This document shows positions 24,160 to 31,939 of a DNA stretch of 36,578 nucleotides, one piece after another. Position 1 is the first letter of the stretch; every line of letters begins with the position of its first letter. The translations under genes and the position numbers were made by a program. Below the pieces are notes generated by a model, which was not told where the DNA came from, made no database searches, and saw nothing but the letters and a program-made list of their open reading frames with translations. Source of the stretch: Planctomycetota bacterium (GTDB taxonomy: Bacteria > Planctomycetota > JACOTG01); NCBI GenBank assembly GCA_016178505.1, contig JACOTG010000057.1:1-36578 (forward strand), given 5' to 3'.

Positions 24160-25377
24160 ATGCCCGACACGAATCACGACGATTTGATCCACGATTGGAA
24201 CCGAGACCGCATCGTCCGCGAACGCGCAATTCAGTTCGACGACGAGACACTCCGGGATGGACTGCAATCGCCATCCGTCAACACGCCGCCGATCGAGGAC
24301 AAGATTCGCTGCTTGCATTTCATGGAGGCTCTCGGCATCCAATCGGCAAACGTCGGACTTCCGGGTGCGGGGACTCGCTCGCGCGACGACATCGCAATCC
24401 TCGTCGGAGAAATCGCACGGGAGAAGCTGCACGTCGCGCCGAACGTGGCCTGCCGCACGGTGGTCGCGGACATCGAACCCGTCGTCGAAATCACGCAAAA
24501 GGCGGGGATGCCAGTCGAAGTGTCGATGTTCATCGGATCGAGCGAGATCCGGCGGACGATCGAGAACTGGAGCCTCGACGGCATGTTGAAAACGTGCGAG
24601 GAATCGCTGGCGTTCTGTGCTCGAAACCAGCTTCCCGTGATGTTCGTCACGGAAGACACGACTCGCGCGCGCCCGGACACGATTCGAGCGCTCTACGGCG
24701 CCGCCGTGAACGGTGGTGCCCGACGAATCTGTTTATGCGATACCGCCGGACACGTGACGCCGAACGGCGTCCACAACCTCGTTTCGTTCGTGCGAAGGGA
24801 AATCCTCGCGGGCCAACCCGATGTCCGCATCGATTGGCACGGGCACAACGATCGGGGCCTGGGCCTGATCAACACCCTCGCGGCGGTCGAGGCGGGCGTC
24901 GACCGCGTCCACGGAACCATCCTCGGAATCGGCGAGCGTTGCGGCAACGCGCCACTCGACCAAGTCCTGGTGAATCTGAAGCTTCTCGGCGTGATTCCGA
25001 ACGTGCTTCGTCGTCTGCCGGAGTACTGCCAATTCGTGTCGAGTGCCTGTGGCGTTCCGATCCCGATGAACTATCCCGTCGTCGGCAAGGATGCGTTCGA
25101 GACGGCAACCGGGGTGCACGCAGCCGCGGTCGTCAAAGCGCTCCGGCGCGGGGACTCCTGGTTGGCTAACCGAGTCTACTCGGGCGTACCAGCCGACGAG
25201 TTCGGATTGGAGCAGGTGATCACCATTGGGCCGATGAGCGGAAGGTCCAACGTGGTGTATTGGCTCGAAAAACACGGCGTGCGAGTGACCGACGTCGTCG
25301 TCGAGCAGGTGCTGGCTGCGGCGAAGAAATCATCTCGCGTGCTTCGCGACGAGGAGATTCTCGATCTCGTCCGTTAG
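24160..25377 (+). CDS. 2-isopropylmalate synthase / homocitrate synthase family enzyme, short form
   Basis: The 405-residue product is an HMGL-like TIM-barrel Claisen enzyme that condenses acetyl-CoA with a 2-oxo acid. The catalytic and metal-binding motifs are present: IQFDDETLRDGLQSPSVNTP (metal Asp and Arg at the first strand), RICLCDTAGHVTPNGV, RIDWHGHNDRGLGLINTLAA (metal-binding HxH) and GIGERCGNAPLDQVLVNLK. The usual LRDGEQ is LRDGLQ, seen in part of the family. It lacks the C-terminal LeuA dimer/regulatory domain of full-length (~510-residue) LeuA. Leucine feedback control should therefore be absent or different, and the substrate (oxoisovalerate, pyruvate or oxoglutarate) cannot be read from sequence. 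ATG at 24160 follows AAAGGTCGAG. It is divergent from lysC. Confidence 0.88.
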   Translation: MPDTNHDDLIHDWNRDRIVRERAIQFDDETLRDGLQSPSVNTPPIEDKIRCLHFMEALGIQSANVGLPGAGTRSRDDIAILVGEIAREKLHVAPNVACRTVVADIEPVVEITQKAGMPVEVSMFIGSSEIRRTIENWSLDGMLKTCEESLAFCARNQLPVMFVTEDTTRARPDTIRALYGAAVNGGARRICLCDTAGHVTPNGVHNLVSFVRREILAGQPDVRIDWHGHNDRGLGLINTLAAVEAGVDRVHGTILGIGERCGNAPLDQVLVNLKLLGVIPNVLRRLPEYCQFVSSACGVPIPMNYPVVGKDAFETATGVHAAAVVKALRRGDSWLANRVYSGVPADEFGLEQVITIGPMSGRSNVVYWLEKHGVRVTDVVVEQVLAAAKKSSRVLRDEEILDLVR

Positions 25378-25394
25378 CGCTCCACGAAAGACGA

Positions 25395-25580
25395 TCAGGC
25401 TATCTGAGATGGCGCCAGCGGAACGAACGCATCGACGGGCAAAGTCCGATTGAGGCAACGTGGGCACTTGTGAAACCCCTCCCGCTGCCGCTTCAGGCAA
25501 AGGTTCTTCGGAATGATGTGGACGATTAGCGTAGGCCCATCGACGTCGCGCTTCGGACACTGAACGTAACCTTCCGGCAT
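25395..25580 (-). CDS. Small zinc-ribbon-like protein
   Basis: The 61-residue product has four Cys and a His arranged as VQCPKRD ... NLCLKRQREGFHKCPRCLNR, which looks like a small zinc-binding fold. There is no signal peptide or membrane span. ATG at 25580 follows GGGAGGGA, and a strong promoter lies 75-100 nt upstream, so I think it is expressed. It is convergent with the isopropylmalate-synthase-like gene, 17 nt away. The first Cys pair is incomplete (CPKRD rather than CxxC), so the exact ligands are unclear. Function unknown; RNA or protein binding is plausible. Confidence 0.7.
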   Translation of the reverse strand: MPEGYVQCPKRDVDGPTLIVHIIPKNLCLKRQREGFHKCPRCLNRTLPVDAFVPLAPSQIA

Positions 25581-25653
25581 CGTCCCTCCCGCAAAACAAA
25601 GTACCGAGAACTCGCGGTCCGCCGGGTGCTTCTCCCATGGTGCTGAGGCCCGG

Positions 25654-25681
25654 ATTATAGGCGTGCATCACCTTCTTTCAA
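25654..25681 (-). promoter_or_regulatory. Strong promoter of the zinc-ribbon gene
   Basis: On the minus strand TTGAAA (25681-25676) and a perfect TATAAT (25659-25654) are separated by 16 nt. The start would be near 25647, giving a leader of about 67 nt. The 178-base gap 25581-25758 holds nothing else I can support. Confidence 0.7.
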
Positions 25682-25758
25682 CAATCCCCGTGGAAATCCT
25701 GTGGATGCGCCGGTGACCCGCGAAGCCGCTCGCATCGATCGCGACCGCCGAATCGACG

Positions 25759-26610
25759 TCACGGGGCGGTCGCAAGCGGCCCGAGAAACTGGATCGCGCG
25801 GGTCGCGCATTCGACCGCGACGTGACCATGTCGACTCAATTCGACCGACGCGAGTCCGGTGAATCCGATGTCACGCAGGGTCTTCAGCACCGGCCTGAAT
25901 GCGATCTCGCCGTCGCCGAAGGCGAGATGCTCGTGAAGTGGGCGGCGCATGTCGTCGAGATGAACGTTGCGAAGCCGAGCGGCCCAGGCTCTCAAGCAAT
26001 CTTCCGGCGGCTCGGACTCAGTGAGGTGAAGATGCCCGACGTCCAGCGTGAGCGCGAGTCGTGGGTCGCTCAAGGTCGAATCGAATCGCCGAAACGCGTC
26101 GAGGCCGTCGATGAGCATCCCGGGTTCCGGTTCGAGCGCAAGTGTCACACCGAGACGTTCGGCCTCGTCGAGCAACGGGCGACACCGGTCGCGAAGCGTC
26201 GCGAACTCTTCCACCATCGACGATCCGCTCGCGTCGCACGCGCCCGACCAGAACGAGACGACCGGCGCGCCCAAGTTCGCGGCAACGTGCAGGCATCGTC
26301 GGAGGAAATCGACTCGAATCTCCGACCGCTCTCGCGACACAAGCGTCGGCGAGTGCTTTCGCCGCGGGTCGAGAAGGAACCGTGCGCCGGTGTCGATGAC
26401 GCATGTCAATCCTAAGCGTTCGAGCAGCCGGCGAACGCTCGCGACGTCGGCAGCCGTCGAACGATACGGATTCAGGTGATGGACGTCCGGCGTCAGAGCG
26501 ATTCCCCGGTATCCAAGCGCCGCGAGGATCTCGATCGCATCGTCTAATTGGTGGAACGCGAACCCGTTCGTGTTGTAGCCGAGCCGCACGTTTGCTGTTT
26601 GAGCATTCAT
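25759..26610 (-). CDS. Sugar phosphate isomerase/epimerase-like TIM-barrel protein
   Basis: The 283-residue product belongs to the xylose-isomerase-like (AP endonuclease family 2) TIM-barrel superfamily. Visible elements are RLGYNTNGFAFHQLDDAIEI and GYRGIALTPDVHHLNPY. Acidic and His residues at strand ends follow: VTLALEPEPGMLID, LALTLDVGHLHLTE, NVHLDDMRRPLHEHLAFGDG and GLASVELSRHG. These provide the Glu/Asp/His metal site of the family. The substrate is unknown, and members serve in sugar, inositol and other small-molecule metabolism. No ribosome site is clear before ATG 26610. It is divergent from the class V aminotransferase. Confidence 0.85.
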   Translation of the reverse strand: MNAQTANVRLGYNTNGFAFHQLDDAIEILAALGYRGIALTPDVHHLNPYRSTAADVASVRRLLERLGLTCVIDTGARFLLDPRRKHSPTLVSRERSEIRVDFLRRCLHVAANLGAPVVSFWSGACDASGSSMVEEFATLRDRCRPLLDEAERLGVTLALEPEPGMLIDGLDAFRRFDSTLSDPRLALTLDVGHLHLTESEPPEDCLRAWAARLRNVHLDDMRRPLHEHLAFGDGEIAFRPVLKTLRDIGFTGLASVELSRHGHVAVECATRAIQFLGPLATAP

Positions 26611-26662
26611 CGACCGCAGCTTAGAGGCACCGCACGTCTCGCGTCAACGTCGCCCGCCGGCG

Positions 26663-26691
26663 TTGATTTCGCGCGAAGCGAAAGCTAGCCT
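26663..26691 (+). promoter_or_regulatory. Possible aminotransferase promoter
   Basis: TTGATT (26663-26668) and TAGCCT (26686-26691) are 17 nt apart. The -10 is weak. The predicted start falls on the inverted repeat at 26695-26722. Confidence 0.3.
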
Positions 26692-26694
26692 TCG

Positions 26695-26722
26695 AACTCC
26701 CCGACGCGGCGATCGGGGAGTT
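26695..26722. repeat. 10-bp inverted repeat at the aminotransferase leader
   Basis: AACTCCCCGA (26695-26704) and TCGGGGAGTT (26713-26722) are perfect arms around an 8-nt loop, 28 nt before the start codon. Two weaker hairpins precede it (TCAACG/CGTTGA and TTTCGC/GCGAAA). It could be an operator at the transcription start or a 5' mRNA hairpin; no T-tract follows. Confidence 0.6.
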
Positions 26723-26750
26723 CTACACGGCAAATTCGGAGACGTCTGCA

Positions 26751-27836
26751 ATGTCCCCGTCCGATCACCCGCGGCTCTTCATTCCGGGACCAACCGAAGT
26801 GTCCCCTGCCGTGTTGGCGACGATGACGCGTCCGATGATCGGGCACCGCGGCAAGGACTTCGAAGCTCTCTTCGCACGAATCGGCCCGAAGTTGCAGTCT
26901 GTATTCCGAACGCATCATCCGGTGCTGACGGCTACGGCATCCGCGACCGCGATCATGGAGGCGGCCGTGCGAAACACGGTGCGCGCGCGTTGTCTTTGCC
27001 TCGTGAACGGCGCGTTCAGCGACCGTTGGCACCAGATCTGTGTCGCCAACGGCATCGCCGCAGATCGACTCGATTGGGATTGGGGACGTGCGGTTCGACC
27101 CGGCCCCGTCGCCGACCGGCTGAAGAGCGGGCGTTACGATGCCGTCACAGTCGTACATAACGAAACGTCGACCGGAGTCACGAGCCCGCTTGCCGAGATT
27201 GCCGAGGTCGTCGCGAGCCAATCCGATGTGCTCTTGCTGGTCGATACGGTCTCGAGTCTCGGCGGATCTCGCGTGGACGTCGACGCGTGGCGCATCGACG
27301 TCTGTCTCGCCGGTTCGCAAAAAGCGCTCGCGCTTCCGCCCGGCCTCACGTTTTTCTCCGTCAGCGATCGGGCGCTGGAGCGAGCGACGACGTGCGAGCG
27401 ACGCGGGTTCGCGTTCGACTTCGTTCAGTATCACGAATTCTGGAAGAAAAACGTCGTGCCCACGACGCCGGCGGTGTCACTGCTCTACGCGACGGACTTC
27501 CAGCTCGACCGGATTCTCGCGGAAGGCCTCGAGGCGCGAATGGCGCGGCATCGCGAAATGGCCGAAACGACTCGGGCCTGGGCTCGCGCACGCTTCGAGC
27601 TCTACGCGGAAGAAGGATTCTCGTCGGACACGTTGACCGCCATTCGAAACTCACGAAGCATCGACGTTCCGTCGTTGAACCGCGAGCTGCGAAAGCGTGG
27701 GGCGGAGATCGGCACGGGCTACGGCAAGATCCAGGCGCAGACGTTTCGCATCGCGCACATGGGGGACATTCAGCCGGCCGAGATCAGGCAGTTACTGGAA
27801 TGGATCGACGACATCATCGGCGCAACCGGCCGCTGA
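26751..27836 (+). CDS. Class V aminotransferase (serine/alanine-glyoxylate or phosphoserine type)
   Basis: The 361-residue product is a PLP enzyme of fold type I, class V. It has the N-terminal LFIPGPTEVSPAVLATMTRP and GHRGKDFEALFARI, typical of serine-pyruvate/alanine-glyoxylate and some phosphoserine aminotransferases. The PLP-phosphate region is TATASATAIMEAAVRN. VDTVSSLGGSRVDVDAWRID (cofactor Asp) follows, and CLAGSQKALALPPGL holds the Schiff-base Lys. C-terminal AEIGTGYGKIQAQTFRIAHM and GDIQPAEIRQLL also fit the family. The amino donor cannot be settled from sequence. ATG at 26751 follows CGGAGACG. An inverted repeat sits 28 nt upstream. No partner gene of the serine pathway is adjacent. 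Confidence 0.92.
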   Translation: MSPSDHPRLFIPGPTEVSPAVLATMTRPMIGHRGKDFEALFARIGPKLQSVFRTHHPVLTATASATAIMEAAVRNTVRARCLCLVNGAFSDRWHQICVANGIAADRLDWDWGRAVRPGPVADRLKSGRYDAVTVVHNETSTGVTSPLAEIAEVVASQSDVLLLVDTVSSLGGSRVDVDAWRIDVCLAGSQKALALPPGLTFFSVSDRALERATTCERRGFAFDFVQYHEFWKKNVVPTTPAVSLLYATDFQLDRILAEGLEARMARHREMAETTRAWARARFELYAEEGFSSDTLTAIRNSRSIDVPSLNRELRKRGAEIGTGYGKIQAQTFRIAHMGDIQPAEIRQLLEWIDDIIGATGR

Positions 27837-27859
27837 CGACCTCGCCGTCGAGCGCTCCG

Positions 27860-28312
27860 TCACATCAGTTTGCGCTTCGCTAGAACCCAGCGATGCACGG
27901 TTTCGCCGTGGCGATCATTCCAGTCATTCTGTTCTGCGTCGGAGAGTGCATCGATCTTCTGCCAGATCCCGATCGCTCGCTCGTAGAGGCGGAGGGCTTC
28001 GGATCGCAATCCCTTTCGCGCCGTTTCGTCACCGCGATCACGCGCCGCGTCCGCCTCTGCCGACTTCGCCTTCGCCAATTCGGCGAGTTCGTTCGCCTGA
28101 GTCCAATCGGCTGCCGTGAACGTGGGCTTCGGAGGTGTCGGAGGGGTGGGCTTCGCCTTCGGTGGTGAAGCCGGCGCCGCCACGCTCGCGGAGCTGTCCT
28201 TTTCGCCACCGCCGAGGACAACGAACGCCACGGCGCCCACCGCAAGGGCACCCGCGGCAAGTGTGGCCACGAGGCCCGCGCTCGGTCCGCCGCGCTCGTG
28301 TGACAGCCGCAT
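27860..28312 (-). CDS. Membrane-anchored protein with helical periplasmic domain
   Basis: The 150-residue product has a short basic N-terminus and a single membrane helix (about residues 14-35, AGLVATLAAGALAVGAVAFV). A Pro/Ala/Lys-rich linker (PPKAKPTPPTPPKPT) follows, then a helical domain resembling one TPR-like pair (ANELAELAKAKSAEADAARD, RSEALRLYERAIGIWQKID). It lacks a clear ribosome site. ATG at 28312 is chosen because the longer frame would run into the preceding small gene. It is convergent with the aminotransferase and the last gene of the queC-fmt-rsmB direction. Function unknown. Confidence 0.6.
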   Translation of the reverse strand: MRLSHERGGPSAGLVATLAAGALAVGAVAFVVLGGGEKDSSASVAAPASPPKAKPTPPTPPKPTFTAADWTQANELAELAKAKSAEADAARDRGDETARKGLRSEALRLYERAIGIWQKIDALSDAEQNDWNDRHGETVHRWVLAKRKLM

Positions 28313-28403
28313 TGGTCGGCGAGACGATCGTTGATCTCCAAACTCTTCGCGAATTCGAGTTCTCGGTCTCAATGTGGTTGGGGTTCCTCTAAGTGATCCT
28401 TGC

Positions 28404-28559
28404 CTACGGATAGACACCGCGGAGTCGATAGGCTTCCGCGACGCGCGAAACGGCTCGCATGTGCGCTGCGGTTCGCACGTCGACCTTGCTCTTCTTCGAG
28501 GTCTCCCGAATGGGCGGTTTCCGGGTCGGAGACGGCTTGCTCGCGGTCGCTTTCGCCAT
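28404..28559 (-). CDS. Small basic 51-residue protein
   Basis: A short open frame starts at ATG 28559, eight nt after GAGGAG. It encodes 51 residues with a Lys/Pro-rich N-terminal half (MAKATASKPSPTRKPPIR) and a helical C-terminal half (HMRAVSRVAEAYRLRGVYP). There is no signal peptide or membrane span. It lies 88 nt downstream of rsmB on the same strand and 91 nt before the next gene. The good ribosome site and compact layout support a real gene. The basic tail suggests nucleic-acid or ribosome contact, but this is a guess from composition only. Confidence 0.5.
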   Translation of the reverse strand: MAKATASKPSPTRKPPIRETSKKSKVDVRTAAHMRAVSRVAEAYRLRGVYP

Positions 28560-28647
28560 CGTCGGATCTCCTCTCGCCATCAAGAAGAAGGGGTCGCGCG
28601 AACCGTCGAAATCGCGCGCGCCTCATTATGCCTGGGAGCGCGGCACA

Positions 28648-30036
28648 TCAAAGTTTTTTCGGACCCTCGAGTCGTTCGATCCGCGCCGCAAATGCGCCGT
28701 CGCCGCCGTCGCGATGCGGCATCGACTCGAACCGGCCGGTGCAGATCCACGCGGGACAATGATCGAGAAAAAACGCGAGCTGCTCCGCGTTCTCTTCGGG
28801 TTCGAGGCTGCACGTGGCATACACGAGGACCCCACCCGGCCGCACGGCATTCGCCGCCGATCGGAGGAGTTCCCTTTGCAATCCAACGAGCTTGTGGAGC
28901 GCCTCGTCGCCGACGCGCCAGCGCGCATCCGGACGACGGGCGAGCACGCCCGTGTTGGAACAAGGAGCGTCGACGAGGACTCGATCGAACCGACCCGGAA
29001 AGCGCTCCCCCGCCTCGCGGCCATCGAGCACGAGCGTCTCGATCGACTCCAGACCGAGGCGCTTGGCGTTCTCTTCGACCAGATGCAACCGCGTCTCGGA
29101 AGCGTCGGCCGCAAGGACTCGGCCACGGTCGGCTTGTCGCTCGGCAATTTGAGTCGCCTTTCCGCCGGGAGCCGCGCACAGATCCAACACTCGTTCACCC
29201 GGTTTCGGATCGAGGAGCGAGACGACACGCGCCGTGTTTCGATCCTGCACCGAGAACAGTCCGTCACCGTAGCCAGGAAGGGAATCGATGCTTCCGGAGG
29301 ACCGCACCTCGACGAGCCCCGAATCGCCGAGCACGCAATTCTCGATCCCCGCATCCCGATAGAGCTCGGACAGGCGCTCCGGAGTCGTTCGCAGAGGCTG
29401 AGTGCGAACCACGAGACGCGGCGGCGCGTTTTGCGATTCCGCGAGCGCGCGTGCGTCGTCGATTCCCAGCCGCGCGATCCACCGCTCCATCAGCCACTGC
29501 GGGTACGACAACGTCTGAGAAAGCCACGTCGCTGCGCCGCCGGCGCCGCTCGGATCCGCGAAGATTGCTCGACCGAAAACGACGGTCTTGCCGTCGCGAA
29601 TGGAGAGCCTCGCGCGCGCGTCGCCGTTCGCGAACGGCTCGGTCGTGACGGTTGCTTCTCGCGTTGCCGCGCGAAGAACGGCATTCACGAACTTCGCTAC
29701 CGGCTCGCCGAGCATCTCGCGAACGACGGCGACGGCTTCGTTCACCGCGGCCGCCTGCGGAATGCGATCGAGAAAGAAGCACTGGTAGATTGCCTGCCGC
29801 ATCGCCTCGACCGCCGGTCGCGGCGACTTGGCGATCGGCTTTTTGGTGAATGCCGAGAGAATGCAATCGAGCGTCAGCCGATGTCGCACGCTGCCATAGA
29901 CGATTTCGACGAGGAGCGCCCGATCGCGCGCATCGAGCCCGGGATCTCGAAGTCGCTCCGCCAGGATTTGATCGACGAATCGGTTCGAGCGTTCCGCGGC
30001 GATCACGACGTCGATCGCCGCACGACGCACGTTCAT
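28648..30036 (-). CDS. rsmB: 16S rRNA (cytosine-5-)-methyltransferase, RsmB/Sun family
   Basis: RsmB methylates C967 of 16S rRNA (E. coli numbering) with S-adenosylmethionine. The 462-residue product has an N-terminal NusB-like RNA-binding domain (about residues 1-135, ARDRALLVEIVYGSVRHRLT, AAAVNEAVAVVREML) and a C-terminal Rossmann methyltransferase domain. The SAM motif is VLDLCAAPGGKATQIAE. The two cysteines of m5C enzymes are in VDAPCSNTGVLARRPDARW and VYATCSLEPEENAEQ. The start is ATG 30036, which overlaps the fmt stop codon as ATGA, so translation is coupled. Gene order queC-fmt-rsmB; fmt-rsmB is a common pairing in bacteria. Confidence 0.96.
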   Translation of the reverse strand: MNVRRAAIDVVIAAERSNRFVDQILAERLRDPGLDARDRALLVEIVYGSVRHRLTLDCILSAFTKKPIAKSPRPAVEAMRQAIYQCFFLDRIPQAAAVNEAVAVVREMLGEPVAKFVNAVLRAATREATVTTEPFANGDARARLSIRDGKTVVFGRAIFADPSGAGGAATWLSQTLSYPQWLMERWIARLGIDDARALAESQNAPPRLVVRTQPLRTTPERLSELYRDAGIENCVLGDSGLVEVRSSGSIDSLPGYGDGLFSVQDRNTARVVSLLDPKPGERVLDLCAAPGGKATQIAERQADRGRVLAADASETRLHLVEENAKRLGLESIETLVLDGREAGERFPGRFDRVLVDAPCSNTGVLARRPDARWRVGDEALHKLVGLQRELLRSAANAVRPGGVLVYATCSLEPEENAEQLAFFLDHCPAWICTGRFESMPHRDGGDGAFAARIERLEGPKKL

Positions 30037-30995
30037 TCGCCGCCTTTGCCGAACCAGTCGCCGACGCCGGGGCGATAGCCGCGAATGAACTCGCTCGCCG
30101 TCATCGATCTCTTCCCTGACGGTTGGATCCCGAGAACGCGCAAATAGCCCTTCCCCGTCGCAACTCGAAGCGCATTCTTCGTGACCTCTACGACTCGGCC
30201 CGGTTCTGCGGTCAGCCCGCCGTTCATCTCGGCTTCCGATCGAAGAATCGTGACGCGAAGTTGCGTTCGACCGTCGACGCTGCGTACGCTCGTTTGCGCG
30301 CCGGGCCACGGGCTGAATCCGCGGACGAGGTCCTTGATGCGGGACGCCGGCCAGCGCCAATCGATCTCGCCATCTGCCTTCGTCAGCTTCTTCGCGTAGG
30401 TCGCGATCTTCTCGTCCTGACGCACGGCGGTCGCCGTCCCCTTCTTCAATGCGTCCAACGTCGACACGAGGAGCTTCGAACCGAGATCGGCCAAGCGGAC
30501 GGAAAGTTCACCCGTCGTCTCGTCGGGCCCGATCTCGGTGTCATCGGTTCCGAGAATGTCACCCGCGTCCATTTTTTCGACGAGCCGGATGATCGACACG
30601 CCCGTTCGCTTCTGCCCCTCGAGAATCGCGTGATGGATGGGCGATGCGCCTCGGTACCTCGGCAAGACGGACGCGTGCACGTTCAGGCAACCGAGCGGTG
30701 CAAGCTTCAGCAGTTCTTCGCCGAGCTTTTGCCCGAACGAAACGACGACGATGGCCTGCGGCTCGAGCCCGCGGATTTCAGCGGCAATGGTGGAGATGTT
30801 GACGTCCTCGGTCTGGAGGACGGGCAGTCCAAGCTCCACGGCAGCGATCTTCGTTGGAGGAGGACCTGCCTTCTGCCCGCGTCCTCGCGGGCGGTCCGGT
30901 TGTGTGACGACGCGCAACACCGTGTGCTTCTTGTCGACGACCGCGCGAAGGCTCGGCACGGCGAACTCCGACGTTCCCAGGAAAACGAGCTTCAT
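30033..30995 (-). CDS. fmt: Methionyl-tRNA formyltransferase
   Basis: Fmt formylates initiator Met-tRNA with 10-formyltetrahydrofolate. The 320-residue product has the formyltransferase domain (about 1-200) with KLVFLGTSEFAVPSLRAVV and VTQPDRPRGRGQK. The active-site region is CLNVHASVLPRYRGASPIHH, and GVSIIRLVEKMDAGDILG follows, including the catalytic Asn-His-Asp set. A C-terminal tRNA-binding domain (about 205-320) follows (DWRWPASRIKDLVRGFSPWP). ATG at 30995 overlaps the queC stop codon as ATGA, and the fmt stop overlaps the rsmB start the same way. No peptide deformylase gene is nearby. Confidence 0.97.
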   Translation of the reverse strand: MKLVFLGTSEFAVPSLRAVVDKKHTVLRVVTQPDRPRGRGQKAGPPPTKIAAVELGLPVLQTEDVNISTIAAEIRGLEPQAIVVVSFGQKLGEELLKLAPLGCLNVHASVLPRYRGASPIHHAILEGQKRTGVSIIRLVEKMDAGDILGTDDTEIGPDETTGELSVRLADLGSKLLVSTLDALKKGTATAVRQDEKIATYAKKLTKADGEIDWRWPASRIKDLVRGFSPWPGAQTSVRSVDGRTQLRVTILRSEAEMNGGLTAEPGRVVEVTKNALRVATGKGYLRVLGIQPSGKRSMTASEFIRGYRPGVGDWFGKGGE

Positions 30996-31684
30996 CGAGA
31001 TCTCCACGCGCTCTGGAACGATCCGGCTTCGCCCGCTTCGCGACGCGCGCGCTCGAAGCGAACGCAAGACTCGCAAACCCCACACAACGTCTCGCCCTCT
31101 GCGTAGCAGGGCCACACCCACTCGAGGGGTGCGCCGATCCGGCGACCCTCGATGAGGATCTCTCGCTTGCGAAGGTGAAGCGTCGGACTCGTCAGCTGGA
31201 CCCGTCCGCGCGTCGACAGCACGAGCGCACGGTTCGTCGCATCCACGAACGCAGCCGTGTTGTCGGGAAAGGTCTCGCCCTCTTCCGCGTTGAATCCCAC
31301 CACGACTTGCGCCAGGCCGAGCGATTCCGCGAAGGCGGCTGCGACGTTGACCAACAAGCCATTGCGATTCGGAACCCAAACCGCGTCCGCCGACCTCTGC
31401 GCCGCATCCCCCGTCAGCTCTCGGTCGCGGGGCGTCGGAAGCGCCTTCGCCGCATCCGTCAGAGCATTGCCGCCCAATTGTCCCAGGAACCGAAGGTCGA
31501 CCACGCGATGCGGGATCTCGAGGGCGTGCGCGATCCGGCGCGATGCTTCGACCTCGCGTGCCGCGCTTCGTTGACCGTAGTCCGCAGTAACAGCCGCGCC
31601 GACTCGACCTCGCTGGCGCGCGAGCGCGGTCGCGACGGTCGAATCGAGGCCGCCGGAAAGCAGCGCGAGGTACGTCTCGTGCAT
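30992..31684 (-). CDS. queC: 7-cyano-7-deazaguanine synthase
   Basis: QueC converts 7-carboxy-7-deazaguanine to preQ0, the precursor of queuosine in tRNA. The 230-residue product has the PP-loop LLSGGLDSTVATALA at residues 8-22. It has the family phrase GFNAEEGETFPDNTAAFVDA and the C-terminal zinc site CYAEGETLCGVCESC. The EExxTFPDN form belongs to one recognisable QueC subgroup. The stop codon overlaps the fmt start. A good promoter (TTGAAC, 17 nt, TAGAAT) lies 43-71 nt upstream, so queC leads the operon. queF is encoded 1.2 kb away on the same strand, with another gene between. No preQ1 riboswitch is evident in the short leader. Confidence 0.95.
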   Translation of the reverse strand: MHETYLALLSGGLDSTVATALARQRGRVGAAVTADYGQRSAAREVEASRRIAHALEIPHRVVDLRFLGQLGGNALTDAAKALPTPRDRELTGDAAQRSADAVWVPNRNGLLVNVAAAFAESLGLAQVVVGFNAEEGETFPDNTAAFVDATNRALVLSTRGRVQLTSPTLHLRKREILIEGRRIGAPLEWVWPCYAEGETLCGVCESCVRFERARREAGEAGSFQSAWRSR

Positions 31685-31726
31685 GAGGTTCCAAACACTC
31701 CGTCCGAGTCCCTTCGTTCGGCGCGC

Positions 31727-31755
31727 ATTCTATTAGAGCCGCGCGAGGAGTTCAA
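31727..31755 (-). promoter_or_regulatory. Promoter of the queC-fmt-rsmB operon
   Basis: On the minus strand TTGAAC (31755-31750) and TAGAAT (31732-31727) are exactly 17 nt apart. The start would fall near 31720, leaving a 36-nt leader. Confidence 0.6.
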
Positions 31756-31868
31756 TTTGCGCTGCACGACCCATCGACGAACCGCAGGCGCCAAAGGACG
31801 TATCCGGCTGTCCCGCGAGCGCGTAGCGACGTCTGTTCACGCGCGCACCGGCGGTTTATATTTGAGCG

Positions 31869-31888
31869 TTCGAACGGGGATGTTCGAA
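31869..31888. promoter_or_regulatory. 20-bp palindrome, possible operator
   Basis: TTCGAAC (31869-31875) and GTTCGAA (31882-31888) are perfect arms separated by six nt. It sits seven nt after a TATATT -10-like box (31857-31862) and 51 nt before the start of the secreted protein at 31940. The position, just at or after the transcription start, suits a repressor site. The CGAAC-GTTCG arms resemble LexA-type half-sites, but the 6-nt spacer differs from the known Bacillus-type (4-nt) spacing. Confidence 0.45.
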
Positions 31889-31939
31889 AGAAGAGGAAGC
31901 CGTACGCATCCGAAACTCCAATGACGAAGGAGCCATTCC

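Noticed and set aside
31685-31760. preQ1 riboswitch before queC
   Set aside because: The leader is about 36 nt and lacks the A-rich tail and pseudoknot pattern.
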